Notes: generated by a model not told the origin, from the sequence alone. A stretch of DNA of 51,416 bases from Clostridiales bacterium (GCA_018372435.1 JAHAJA010000031.1:1-51416), one strand, 5' to 3'. Positions 36,020 to 44,993 are shown, numbered from the stretch's first letter. Translations and numbers: made by a program.

Positions 36020-36055
36020 TAAAGCGGCTAGGAATGAATACTTCCCAACCGCTTA
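36020..36055 (-). terminator. Hairpin after trpA, weak terminator
   Basis: On the minus strand AAGCGGTTGGGAA (36054-36042) pairs with TTCCTAGCCGCTT (36034-36022), 15 nt after the trpA stop. The T-tract is poor (TATGATT). Confidence 0.5.
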
Positions 36056-36069
36056 TTATGTTCAATTTA

Positions 36070-36831
36070 TTAAGCCAACAGTTCATGCACATACTCATAA
36101 ATCTTCTCGCCAGCCTTATCACCATATTGTGCAATGATTTTAACAATTGCACTACCAATAATTGCTCCATCTGCTTCTTTAAAGTATTCTCTAACTTGTT
36201 CCCTTTTATGTATTCCAAAACCAATTGCTATGGGAGTATCTGTAACCGCACGGATACTCTCCACTATTTCTGTTACATTGGTCTTAATATCACTTCTAAC
36301 TCCTGTAACCCCCATAGAGGAAACTACATAGATAAATCCCTGCGCTTCTTTTGCTATCATCTCAATTCTACTTGCTGAGGTTGGAGCAATTAATGAAATT
36401 AACTCAATAGCATATTCTGCTGCTATCTTGGCAAGCTCTCCTTTTTCCTCATATGGCATATCAGGTATAATTAATCCGTCAATCCCAACTTCTTTGCATC
36501 TATTACAAAAGCGATCAGAACCATATTTAAAGATTGGATTTAGGTATGTTAAGAAGACCAACGGAATATTCGTCTTTTTACGAAGGGAAGCAACCATATC
36601 AAACACCTTATCTGTAGTACAGCCCGCACTCAAGGCACGAATATTCGCTTCTTGAATGACAGGACCCTCTGCTATTGGATCAGAAAACGGAATACCGATC
36701 TCAATCAAAGCTGCCCCTGCTCTTTCCATCTCTAATATGAACTCTTCTGTCTTATCAAGACTTGGATCACCTGCTGTTAAAAAACCAATGAATGCCTTTT
36801 TATTCTCAAACGCGTTCTTAATTCTACTCAT
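36070..36831 (-). CDS. trpA: Tryptophan synthase alpha chain
   Basis: TrpA cleaves indole-3-glycerol phosphate and passes indole to TrpB. The 253-residue TIM barrel has FLTAGDPS, the catalytic Glu in EIGIPFSDPIAEGP and the phosphate-binding GFGI and GSAIV motifs. The ATG overlaps the trpB stop by 8 nt, indicating coupled translation. It is the last gene of trpEGDCFBA. Confidence 0.97.
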   Translation of the reverse strand: MSRIKNAFENKKAFIGFLTAGDPSLDKTEEFILEMERAGAALIEIGIPFSDPIAEGPVIQEANIRALSAGCTTDKVFDMVASLRKKTNIPLVFLTYLNPIFKYGSDRFCNRCKEVGIDGLIIPDMPYEEKGELAKIAAEYAIELISLIAPTSASRIEMIAKEAQGFIYVVSSMGVTGVRSDIKTNVTEIVESIRAVTDTPIAIGFGIHKREQVREYFKEADGAIIGSAIVKIIAQYGDKAGEKIYEYVHELLA

Positions 36832-38008
36832 GTAAATCCACCCCCCTATATCTTGCGATAGCTGCTACGTCCTTATCACCTCTGCCTGATAAACAACAGA
36901 TAATAATCTGGTCCTTTGCCATAGTAGGGGCAAGCTTCATAAGATAAGCTACGGCATGACAACTCTCAATCGCTGCAATAATTCCTTCTTGCTTTGCTAT
37001 ATATTCGAATGCATTTACTGCTTCCTCGTCCGTAACAGGAACATATTTGGCTCTACCAAGATCATGTAAATAAGCATGTTCTGGCCCGATTCCAGGATAA
37101 TCAAGTCCTGCTGATATGGAATATACAGGGGCAATCTGACCGTATTCATCTTGGCAGAAGTAAGATTTCATACCATGGAAGATACCTTGTGTGCCAACCG
37201 CTATTGTTGCTGCTGTTTCACTGGTATGTACACCATGCCCTGCTGCTTCACAGCCAATTAATTGAACCGATTCATCACTAATAAAATTATAGAACATTCC
37301 CATAGCATTACTTCCGCCACCACAACAAGCCATTACTACATCAGGAAGCTTGCCTTCTACTTCTACTATTTGTTCTCTCGCTTCTCTACTAATAACGCTT
37401 TGAAAGTCTCTTACCATAGTAGGGAAAGGATGAGGTCCCATTACAGAACCAAGTACATATAAGGTATCCTCCACTCTTCTCGTCCATTCTCTCATACAGT
37501 CATTAACTGCATCTTTTAAGGTCATAGTTCCTGTTGTAACTGGGTTAACCTTTGCACCAAGTAGTTCCATACGATATACATTCAAGGCTTGACGAATCGT
37601 ATCCTCTTTCCCCATGAAGATTTCACATTCAAGTCCTAGTAAAGCTGCTGCTGTAGCTGTAGCAACACCATGTTGCCCAGCACCTGTCTCTGCAATGATT
37701 CTTGCCTTTCCCAACTTCTTCGCAAGTAATGCCTGACCAAGAACATTGTTTATCTTATGGGAACCTGTATGATTTAAGTCCTCTCTTTTAAAATAAATCT
37801 TTGCTCCACCTAAATCCTTCGTCATCTTATCTGCATAATACAATAAGGATGGTCTTGCAGCATACTCGTTCAATAACTCTGTTAATTCCGTATTGAACTC
37901 TTTATCGTTCTTATAGAATTCATACGCTTCTTCTATCTTAATCAATTCATTCATTAAGGTTTCTGGAACATATTGCCCCCCATGAATACCAAATCTTCCT
38001 TTACTCAT
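36824..38008 (-). CDS. trpB: Tryptophan synthase beta chain
   Basis: TrpB condenses indole and serine with PLP. The 394-residue protein has the PLP lysine (K85) in HTGSHKINN, ETGAGQHGVA and the phosphate-binding GGGSNA loop. AAGGAG is 11 nt before the ATG. It is the usual TrpB1 type that works with TrpA. Confidence 0.97.
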   Translation of the reverse strand: MSKGRFGIHGGQYVPETLMNELIKIEEAYEFYKNDKEFNTELTELLNEYAARPSLLYYADKMTKDLGGAKIYFKREDLNHTGSHKINNVLGQALLAKKLGKARIIAETGAGQHGVATATAAALLGLECEIFMGKEDTIRQALNVYRMELLGAKVNPVTTGTMTLKDAVNDCMREWTRRVEDTLYVLGSVMGPHPFPTMVRDFQSVISREAREQIVEVEGKLPDVVMACCGGGSNAMGMFYNFISDESVQLIGCEAAGHGVHTSETAATIAVGTQGIFHGMKSYFCQDEYGQIAPVYSISAGLDYPGIGPEHAYLHDLGRAKYVPVTDEEAVNAFEYIAKQEGIIAAIESCHAVAYLMKLAPTMAKDQIIICCLSGRGDKDVAAIARYRGVDLHE

Positions 38009-38038
38009 GCTATTATCCGCTCCTTTTCTCTATTTCTC

Positions 38039-38692
38039 TTATGCCATAGTATACTTTCTTATCTTTTCCACAAATTCTTTAATCTTCTCCACATCTTTAT
38101 AGCCATCAGTCTCTAGCCCACTGCTAGCATCTACTCCATATGGTTTTACAGTTTGTATTGCTTGCAACACATTCATTTCATTAATACCACCTGCTAAGAA
38201 GAAGGGTTTCTTCATCTTCTTAATCATGCTCCAGTCAAAGGTCTTTCCATTCCCGCCTTCGCATTCCACTGAATATGTATCCAATAGTATATAGTCACAA
38301 TCATATGAATTGGCCCTATCAATATCTAATTCTTCTTTAACTCGCACTGCTTTAATAATTCCAGTTTTCCTATCCCTATCTGCACCGTTATTGCTAATAC
38401 TTGATCGTAACTTCGTAATATACTCATGATCTTCATCCCCATGCAACTGTGCATAGCTAATAATATCTCGGTTAACTAAGTCTGCTACCCAATCTAGCGG
38501 TTGGTTAACGAATACTCCTACGCGAATAATATCGGGATCAAGATCGTTCTTTAGTTTCTCTGCCAATTCTTTAGTAACTTGACGCTTACTTTTAGCAAAC
38601 ACGAATCCAACATAATCGGGCTTAAAGTTATTCACATACGTGGCATCTTCTAGTCGACGTAATCCACAAATTTTAATTTTTGTTGTTGACAT
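38039..38692 (-). CDS. trpF: Phosphoribosylanthranilate isomerase
   Basis: TrpF converts PRA to CdRP. The 217-residue TIM barrel begins with the catalytic Cys segment KICGLRR, followed by DYVGFVFAKSKRQV and a late FFLAGGINEMNV. The ATG at 38692 has AGGAGG eight bases upstream, which overlaps the trpC stop. A GTG at 38701 in frame precedes it but lies on the ribosome site. Confidence 0.95.
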   Translation of the reverse strand: MSTTKIKICGLRRLEDATYVNNFKPDYVGFVFAKSKRQVTKELAEKLKNDLDPDIIRVGVFVNQPLDWVADLVNRDIISYAQLHGDEDHEYITKLRSSISNNGADRDRKTGIIKAVRVKEELDIDRANSYDCDYILLDTYSVECEGGNGKTFDWSMIKKMKKPFFLAGGINEMNVLQAIQTVKPYGVDASSGLETDGYKDVEKIKEFVEKIRKYTMA

Positions 38693-38697
38693 ATGAA

Positions 38698-39513
38698 TCA
38701 CCTCCTACTACTCTGTATCAATTCTTGTAACTGTTCTCTGCGATTCGATGCTGTCATCATTGTTTCACCAATTAAAACCCCATCTACCCCATTTGCAACT
38801 AATTCTCTGATATCTTCTGCTGTCTTAATTCCACTTTCCGATATGAACAAAATCTCTTTCGGAACTAAGGCACGCAAGCGAATACTGTTTTGAATATCTA
38901 CTTTGAAGGTTTTTAAATCTCTATTGTTAACTCCAATAATTCTCGCTCCTGTTTCTAAGGCACGTTTTACTTCCTCTTCATCATGTGCCTCCACTAACGT
39001 AGCCATATGGAGGGAATCCGCTATTTCTCTATAGGTTCGCAATTGATCATCGTCTAGTATGGCACAGATTAATAAAATTGCACTTGCACCTATAGTCTTT
39101 GCCTCATAGATCTGATACTCCTCAACCGTAAAATCCTTTCTTAGTGCTGGTATGGATATATTCTCTGTAATCTCTTGAAGAAATGCGTTATCACCTTGAA
39201 AGTAATATGGCTCTGTTAATACCGATATTGCACTAGCCCCTGCTGCCTCATAATCTTTTGCTATATCCAGATAAGGAAAATCCGCTGCAATCACTCCCTT
39301 AGAAGGGGAGGCTTTCTTTGCTTCACAGATAAAAGATAATCCTTTCTTCGCAATTGCTTCTTCAAACGGTGTATGTTGTACTTTATTAACACCGTTTGAC
39401 TCTATTTTTACACATTCGATTGCTCTTTGTTTCATCTCTTCTAGAGATATCATCTCTTTTTGAGCAGCCACTCGAGCCTTCGTCTTCTCGGCAATTTCCT
39501 CTAATATATTCAC
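38698..39513 (-). CDS. trpC: Indole-3-glycerol-phosphate synthase
   Basis: TrpC closes the indole ring from CdRP. The 271-residue TIM barrel has the catalytic Lys and Glu region CEAKKASPSKG, LRKDFTVEEYQ, GVNNRDL and SESGI. GGAGGAG precedes the ATG. It ends a few bases before the trpF start, as is common where the two are separate genes. Confidence 0.97.
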   Translation of the reverse strand: MNILEEIAEKTKARVAAQKEMISLEEMKQRAIECVKIESNGVNKVQHTPFEEAIAKKGLSFICEAKKASPSKGVIAADFPYLDIAKDYEAAGASAISVLTEPYYFQGDNAFLQEITENISIPALRKDFTVEEYQIYEAKTIGASAILLICAILDDDQLRTYREIADSLHMATLVEAHDEEEVKRALETGARIIGVNNRDLKTFKVDIQNSIRLRALVPKEILFISESGIKTAEDIRELVANGVDGVLIGETMMTASNRREQLQELIQSSRR

Positions 39514-39553
39514 AGTTATCTCCTCCTTATAAACAAATACGGACTTATGTACT

Positions 39554-40564
39554 CTACTCTGCCTGACTCTTTGCTATGAATCTTTCTAGCTGCTTTTTTG
39601 CGGTACCATTAGCAATTGTTTTTCTTGCAATCTCAATTGCCTCTTCTATCGTCAAGTCGTCTGATGCCACATAAATGGCTGCTCCCGCATTAAGGATAAC
39701 CGCGTCGGTTTTAGGCCCCCTCATACCATTCAAGATATCTAATGCAATTTTTGCATTTTCAATGGGCTCTCCTCCAACTAATTCCGCTTTCTCACAACGT
39801 GTAAATCCAAATTGTTCAGGAGTAATCTCATATGTTTTGAACATATCATTTTTGAATTCACATACTTTCGTTGGAGCACTCATAGAGATTTCATCAATAC
39901 TATCCTCTCCATATACAACCATTGCTTTCTTAACCCCAAGATTGTGTAATACATGAGCAAGTGGCTCTACTAAATCTTCACTATATACCCCTAATAGTTG
40001 CATACTAGCACCTGCTGGATTTGCTAAAGGTCCTAACACATTAAACAAAGTCCGTATACCCATCTCTTTTCTTACCGGACCCACAAATCGCATTGCCGTG
40101 TGATACTTCTGAGCGAACAAGAAACAGATGTTTATATCTTTCAAAAGCTCTGCACTTTTCTCAGGCTCAATATCAATCCTTACACCAAGTGCTTCTAAGC
40201 AATCTGCCGTACCACATTTACTAGATGCCGCACGATTTCCGTGCTTTGCAACTGGTATACCCGTTGCTGATACTACTATAGATGCCATTGTGGATATATT
40301 GAATGTGTTTGACCCATCTCCGCCCGTTCCCACAATCTCTAATACGTCCATATCATTCAAGAATCTTTCACAATGCTTCCTCATAACTCTAGCTGCTGCT
40401 GTGATTTCGTCAATGGTTTCACCTTTCATAGCCATTGCCGTTAAGAAGGCTGACTTTTGAGCATCTGTTGCTTGATTGGTCATAATCTCATTCATGACCG
40501 CTTCTGTCATCTCCTGCGTAAGATTTTGTTTCTTACTCAAAATTGCAATTGCATCTTTAATCAT
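39554..40564 (-). CDS. trpD: Anthranilate phosphoribosyltransferase
   Basis: TrpD adds phosphoribose to anthranilate. The 336-residue protein has GTGGDGSNTFNIST, KHGNRAASSKCG and the metal-binding DEIS region. The start at 40564 (MIKDAIAIL) has AAAGGGG upstream; the frame is open 11 codons further without a site. It is separated from trpG by an unusually long 203-nt gap. Confidence 0.97.
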   Translation of the reverse strand: MIKDAIAILSKKQNLTQEMTEAVMNEIMTNQATDAQKSAFLTAMAMKGETIDEITAAARVMRKHCERFLNDMDVLEIVGTGGDGSNTFNISTMASIVVSATGIPVAKHGNRAASSKCGTADCLEALGVRIDIEPEKSAELLKDINICFLFAQKYHTAMRFVGPVRKEMGIRTLFNVLGPLANPAGASMQLLGVYSEDLVEPLAHVLHNLGVKKAMVVYGEDSIDEISMSAPTKVCEFKNDMFKTYEITPEQFGFTRCEKAELVGGEPIENAKIALDILNGMRGPKTDAVILNAGAAIYVASDDLTIEEAIEIARKTIANGTAKKQLERFIAKSQAE

Positions 40565-40596
40565 ATAAAATCCCCTTTCTATGTTTGGGTCGGACA

Positions 40597-40624
40597 ATTG
40601 TAATACTCAATTTAGATTTTTCAA
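40597..40624 (-). promoter_or_regulatory. Possible internal promoter for trpDCFBA
   Basis: TTGAAA (40624-40619), 16 nt, TACAAT (40602-40597) on the minus strand, 33 nt before the trpD start. It would uncouple the distal genes from the T-box. Confidence 0.4.
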
Positions 40625-40671
40625 TGCTTCTGTATTGACGTACTATAACACAAAACACGCTACACACCTTA

Positions 40672-40750
40672 GTACCTCTATGTGTGTACCACTCGTTTAT
40701 ACCATAGGTACGGACACGCCTTCGACTCGGCCTCCTTGCCTCGCCTTCCT
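40672..40750. repeat. Structured, GC-rich element between trpG and trpD
   Basis: GTACCTCTATG (40672-40682) and CATAGGTAC (40703-40711) form an imperfect inverted repeat. A stretch from 40712 to 40750 follows that is G-rich on the minus strand (for example GGCGAGGCAAGGAGGCCGAG) and unlike the neighbouring coding and AT-rich sequence. ACCATAGGTAC here is the complement of GTACCTATGGT at 35802-35812. It may be a dispersed repeat. Confidence 0.45.
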
Positions 40751-40767
40751 AGTTACATAGTAAATAT

Positions 40768-41334
40768 CTACTTTCCTAAAAAATTCTCTATCATCTGATA
40801 ACCATCTAGCGTAAGAATGGATTCTGGGTGAAATTGCAAGCCATATACTTCGTAATCTCTGTGTTTTACTGCCATACTCTCACCATCGTCAGTCTTGGCT
40901 GTCACTACTAGTTCTTCTGGAATGGTGTCTTTTGTAGCAATTAATGAATGGTATCTTGCAACTTTAATATACTCTGATAATCCTTTGAAGATCTTGCAAT
41001 CAGTATCAATCTGTACCTCTGACTGTTTTCCATGCATCAGTTGTTTTGCATAGGAAACAGTTGCTCCGAATTCTTGGCAAATTGCTTGATGCCCTAGACA
41101 TACACCAAGTATTGGTACCTTTCCTGTAAAGTATCGTATTGCCTTCCTACACACACCAGCATCTTCTGGTCTTCCTGGTCCGGGAGAGATTATAATATGT
41201 GAGGGATCCATTTCTTTGATTTCTTCCACTGTTTTTTCATCATTTCTAATAACTATAATATTCTCATTCATTGTTCCTATAAGTTGATATAAGTTATAGG
41301 AAAAACTATCGTAATTATCAATTAGTACAACCAT
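40768..41334 (-). CDS. trpG: Anthranilate synthase component II (glutamine amidotransferase)
   Basis: TrpG supplies ammonia from glutamine to TrpE. The 188-residue protein has DNYDSFSYNL, the oxyanion PGPGRPEDAG, the nucleophile Cys79 in GVCLGHQ and the His-Glu pair in FHPES. GGAGGG precedes the ATG, 14 nt after trpE. It is not fused to trpD. Confidence 0.96.
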   Translation of the reverse strand: MVVLIDNYDSFSYNLYQLIGTMNENIIVIRNDEKTVEEIKEMDPSHIIISPGPGRPEDAGVCRKAIRYFTGKVPILGVCLGHQAICQEFGATVSYAKQLMHGKQSEVQIDTDCKIFKGLSEYIKVARYHSLIATKDTIPEELVVTAKTDDGESMAVKHRDYEVYGLQFHPESILTLDGYQMIENFLGK

Positions 41335-41348
41335 GTTTTCCCTCCATT

Positions 41349-42806
41349 CTACAGTTCCTGCTGTCCATTCTTCACGGCATTCATTACTGCCTTCGCTTTA
41401 TTAATACACTCTTGAAATTCCTTTTCTGGAACACTATCCGCTACAATTCCAGCTCCTGAACGAACGAATACCTTACCATTCTTCTTATACGCAATCCGTA
41501 TTGCGATACAGGTATCCATGTTTCCAGTGAAATCAATATATCCGATTGCTCCTCCATAGATACCCCGCTTGTTATTCTCTAATTCATTGATAATCTCCAT
41601 TGCTCGTATCTTTGGTGCTCCGGACAATGTTCCTGCTGGTAATACAGCGTCAATAGCATCAAGACTACACCCATCTTCTTTGATAGTCGATTTTACTGTT
41701 GAACCGATATGCATAACATGAGAAAATCTTTGAATCTGCATATACTTCTCAACCTTAACACTACCGAACTTACTAATCTTACCTAAATCATTACGTCCCA
41801 GATCAACTAACATATTATGTTCTGCAAGTTCCTTCTCATCGACTAATAATTCTTTCTCTAGTGCCTCATCTTCTTCCTTATCTTTCCCTCTTGGTCTTGT
41901 TCCTGCCAAAGGAAATGTATGTAATGTCCCATTCTCTAACTTCACTAATGTCTCTGGTGATGCCCCTGCCACTTCCATATCGTCACTGCTAAAGTAAAAC
42001 ATATATGGAGAAGGATTCGTAGTACGTAGCAAACGATAGGTATTCAGTAAACTTCCTTCGAACTGCGCTTCTAGACGGTTCGATAACACCACTTGAAAGA
42101 TATCTCCCTCATAGATATACCTCTTTGCCTTAGTAACCATATCGCAATATTCATTCTCTGAGAATAACGGTGTGAATTCCGAAGTAAGCTTACCTGGACT
42201 GTCTATAAGCTGTTCTCCATGCTTAATTAGTTCAACCATCTCATCAATCTCATCGATACAACGGTTATACTCATTATCCAGATCTTCTGTTCTTGCATTT
42301 GTAATCACAAAAATCTTTTGCTTCACATTGTCAAATGCAATTACCTTATCAAATAACATCAAGTCAACATCCCGAAACTCTTCTTCATCGTTAGCTGTCA
42401 GATTCAACTTCGGTTCTTTGTATTTTGCATAATCATAAGCAAAATATCCAACTAATCCGCCTGTAAATGTTGGCATTCCAGCAATCTTTGGACTTGTATA
42501 CTGACGTAAGATTTCTTTGATACAGTCTCCTGGGTTTGCTTTCATTTGTCTAATATCTTTGTCTTTCTTTACAGTTACCACTCCATCGACACAGGTGATT
42601 TCCATCTTAGGATCATAACCAAGATACGTATATCTGCCCCAAATCTCTTGATTCTCAACACTCTCTAACAGATAGCAATGATGACTCACCTTCTTCAATG
42701 CTCGTAGCACCTCAATTGGAGTTCGAATATCTGATAGAATCTCGGTATAGATTGGAACGACTTGGTACCCTTGTGCAATTTGCTTAACTTCTGCTAATGT
42801 GATCAT
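41349..42806 (-). CDS. trpE: Anthranilate synthase component I
   Basis: TrpE makes anthranilate from chorismate. The 485-residue protein has the feedback-inhibition motif LLES (about 46-49), so tryptophan should inhibit it. The C-terminal chorismate-binding domain has AGTRPRGK, DLGRND and GAPKIRAMEII. The start at 42806 has AAAAGGAGG upstream; the open frame extends 23 codons into the leader and is rejected. It is the first gene of trpEGDCFBA. Confidence 0.97.
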   Translation of the reverse strand: MITLAEVKQIAQGYQVVPIYTEILSDIRTPIEVLRALKKVSHHCYLLESVENQEIWGRYTYLGYDPKMEITCVDGVVTVKKDKDIRQMKANPGDCIKEILRQYTSPKIAGMPTFTGGLVGYFAYDYAKYKEPKLNLTANDEEEFRDVDLMLFDKVIAFDNVKQKIFVITNARTEDLDNEYNRCIDEIDEMVELIKHGEQLIDSPGKLTSEFTPLFSENEYCDMVTKAKRYIYEGDIFQVVLSNRLEAQFEGSLLNTYRLLRTTNPSPYMFYFSSDDMEVAGASPETLVKLENGTLHTFPLAGTRPRGKDKEEDEALEKELLVDEKELAEHNMLVDLGRNDLGKISKFGSVKVEKYMQIQRFSHVMHIGSTVKSTIKEDGCSLDAIDAVLPAGTLSGAPKIRAMEIINELENNKRGIYGGAIGYIDFTGNMDTCIAIRIAYKKNGKVFVRSGAGIVADSVPEKEFQECINKAKAVMNAVKNGQQEL

Positions 42807-42912
42807 AGTATTCCTCCTTTTCATTTCATGTCTGCCATCTTCGCATGGAGTGGTAATAAGTGTGCAGTATCGCAAGAAAACTTATGATACGCATGAATAT
42901 AGAAATCTGTAC

Positions 42913-42955
42913 AAAAAAACGCCCCTGACTATTGCTATAGCAATAGTCAAGGACG
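42913..42955 (-). terminator. T-box attenuator terminator
   Basis: On the minus strand CGTCCTTGACTATTGC (42955-42940), loop TATA, GCAATAGTCAGGGGCG (42935-42920), then a run of seven T. It is the terminator arm that competes with the antiterminator of the trp T-box. Confidence 0.9.
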
Positions 42956-43200
42956 GTTATAATTATACTTATACCGCGGTGCCACCTTGATTTATGGTTT
43001 CCCAAACTCTCTGCGAAATACTATCATATTCCCGGCAACTTACGTATGCCCTCACGTCATGGAATACTCGAAGTCCTTACGAACAACTTTGACCATGCCC
43101 TCAGTGGTCCATTTAATGAACGGCATCTCTGTAAGGTTCTCACCCTCCCTCACTCTCTGTAAGCGCATGTATCATTTTTATCTCCACCTCAACGGTTTTA
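42913..43200 (-). ncRNA. T-box riboswitch (tRNA-Trp sensing) in the trp leader
   Basis: The minus-strand leader has the T-box core AAGGTGGCACCGCG (42988-42975) directly before a strong terminator. The UGGC in the bulge would pair with a tRNA ending GCCA, as tRNA-Trp (discriminator G) does. A candidate specifier codon TGG lies at 43111-43109, in AAATGGACC. Uncharged tRNA-Trp would stabilise the antiterminator and turn on trpEGDCFBA. The stem I fold was not computed. Confidence 0.9.
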
Positions 43201-43237
43201 AACTTATGAAATTGTTTTTAATTGGTAATTTAATACT

Positions 43238-43265
43238 ATTATACTCATGTGATTAAAAATGTCAA
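43238..43265 (-). promoter_or_regulatory. trp operon promoter
   Basis: TTGACA (43265-43260), 16 nt, TATAAT (43243-43238) on the minus strand, just upstream of the T-box leader. It and the T-box fill the 522-nt stretch 42807-43328. Confidence 0.8.
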
Positions 43266-43328
43266 TGCTTTTTTGATTTTTTTCTCTACCACGGTAAAGA
43301 TTTAATATTATAAAGTATTAATAATTAA

Positions 43329-44156
43329 TTATTCCCTCTGACAATGCTCACAATAATAAATGGTTCCTCCGAGATAGCTTCCCTTACGAAGTTCATAACC
43401 GCACTTCGTACATGGTGTCCACGCTGTCTTCTTACTTAACCAGGTCTGATATCCTCCTTGATTACCAAGCAAATCTTTCTCTATATCTCGCCCGCCCTCC
43501 TCACACATCTGATGAACGGTATCGTAAGTACAAGTGTATAATCTATGAAACTCTTCTTCTGTTAGGCTTCCCATATCGCACCTTGGATGCAATCCTGCTT
43601 GATATAAGATATCTTGTAATGTTCCATTTCCTATCCCGGGAAATCTTTGTTCCGTTCCTAAGAATGCCTTTGCAGAAACCTTCTTCCCCTTACTTTGTTC
43701 ATATACTTGTTTGAAATATTCATACGTAAATGCATCACTTAAAGGTGATATCTTCGCTTTTGACCCAAGATAATAGCCCTCTTCACAAGTTCCTTCTTTG
43801 AATATTCCAATAAATCCATACATCTGCACCGATACTCCAACTGATGTATCATCGTCAAATAGAATTAAAAGTTGACTCTTCTTAGGAAATTTCTTAGGGT
43901 TATCATAATATCTTGGATAAGCACCATCTGCAAATGTCACTCTTACATCTTCAAGTTCCAATTCAATAATTCCGCCATAAGAATTTGCTCCAGTTACCTG
44001 CTTTCCCTCTAGAAGTTCCTCAAATGAATCTTTTTCGCCCCAAATCCACGTAAACTTATGGGGTGATTGCAAAACAACCACCTCACTCACAATTTTGTCC
44101 TTAAGTGTATCCCTCATCTGCTTTGCGATGTTATAACTTTCTGATAACTCTAACAT
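43329..44156 (-). CDS. Fpg/Nei-family DNA glycosylase-like protein lacking Pro2
   Basis: The 275-residue protein has the Fpg/Nei layout: N-terminal beta domain, H2TH motif (GIGNGTLQDILYQAGLHPR, about 173-191) and a C-terminal zinc finger (CTKCG...CEHCQ). Classical enzymes start MPE with Pro2 as nucleophile; this one starts MLELSESYN. The Arg of the zinc-finger loop (usually GRGT) also appears replaced by Gly (LGGT). AGAGGGGAG six bases upstream makes the start reliable. It may use another nucleophile, bind damage without cutting, or have another function. It follows the MerR gene by 48 nt. Confidence 0.8.
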   Translation of the reverse strand: MLELSESYNIAKQMRDTLKDKIVSEVVVLQSPHKFTWIWGEKDSFEELLEGKQVTGANSYGGIIELELEDVRVTFADGAYPRYYDNPKKFPKKSQLLILFDDDTSVGVSVQMYGFIGIFKEGTCEEGYYLGSKAKISPLSDAFTYEYFKQVYEQSKGKKVSAKAFLGTEQRFPGIGNGTLQDILYQAGLHPRCDMGSLTEEEFHRLYTCTYDTVHQMCEEGGRDIEKDLLGNQGGYQTWLSKKTAWTPCTKCGYELRKGSYLGGTIYYCEHCQRE

Positions 44157-44204
44157 AAGATACTCCCCTCTGAGATTACAACTTCATTGGCTACATATTA
44201 CTCC

Positions 44205-44933
44205 CTAAGCACAATAAATTTCAATTGCTTTTGACATCAAATCAGCTGTTCCCTCTCCATGTTTATTAATATTTTCTCTAAATCTCTCATCACTTACATA
44301 CATATTACCTAATCCTGCTAGGATATCTTTCGTACATTCATAATAATGTGTAGTAATAAAGTTTTGCCATCTAGCAACTAATTCTTGTACTGTTTCATCC
44401 TCTGGTGACAAATCCCTATGCTTTGCAAACTCGCCCATAATACGATCACCGGCTTGTGAGATGGAATTCCAATCTTCCTTAGAATATCCCTTCGTCTTTT
44501 TCTCATACTCTGCATATGCATCGCTATCTCCCCAGCGATTTCTTACTTCCTCTGCATACTGTTTCTTATGATTCTCAATACTCTCCATACTAAATTCCTC
44601 AAAACTCATATCTTGTTGTCCTCCTAATCGTTCTTCTACTAATCGGATTAATCGATCCATACGACTTCGTTTCTCAAGTAACATAGCCTTTTGATTCCGT
44701 AACGCTTCCAATCGATCGTAACTAGGATTATTCATGATATCTTTAATTTCTTTCAATGGAAACTCTAATTCTCTAAAGAATAGAATCTGTTGTAATCGAT
44801 CTAAATCTTCCTCATGATAGATGCGATACCCCACCTCTGTTACTTCACTAGGCACTAGCAATCCAATTTGGTCATAGTACTGTAGAGTACGAACGGTTAC
44901 ACCGGAAAGCTCAGCTACTTCATGTATCTTCAT
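44205..44933 (-). CDS. MerR-family regulator with TipAS domain
   Basis: The 242-residue protein has an N-terminal MerR winged helix (HEVAELSGVTVRTLQYYDQIGLL, about 3-25), a coiled coil (about 75-110) and a C-terminal TipAS antibiotic-recognition domain (YAEEVRNRWGDSDAYAEYEKK onward). TipA-type proteins sense thiopeptides and other drugs and activate their own promoter. GAGGAGG is eight bases before the ATG. A MerR-like promoter with a palindrome in the spacer lies upstream, suggesting autoactivation. Confidence 0.9.
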   Translation of the reverse strand: MKIHEVAELSGVTVRTLQYYDQIGLLVPSEVTEVGYRIYHEEDLDRLQQILFFRELEFPLKEIKDIMNNPSYDRLEALRNQKAMLLEKRSRMDRLIRLVEERLGGQQDMSFEEFSMESIENHKKQYAEEVRNRWGDSDAYAEYEKKTKGYSKEDWNSISQAGDRIMGEFAKHRDLSPEDETVQELVARWQNFITTHYYECTKDILAGLGNMYVSDERFRENINKHGEGTADLMSKAIEIYCA

Positions 44934-44962
44934 CGTGTTGACCTCCTCATTCCTTCTACCTC

Positions 44963-44993
44963 ATGATATACTATAACGTAACGTAAGAGTCAA
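44963..44993 (-). promoter_or_regulatory. MerR-type promoter and operator of the TipAS regulator gene
   Basis: TTGACT (44993-44988) is followed on the minus strand, at 17 or 19 nt, by TATATC/TATCAT. The spacer contains CTCTTACG-TTA-CGTTATAG, a near-dyad resembling operators of drug-sensing MerR proteins. Confidence 0.6.

Noticed and set aside
42987..43256. Plus-strand open frame of 89 codons
   Set aside because: It runs antisense through the trp T-box leader and has no ribosome site.
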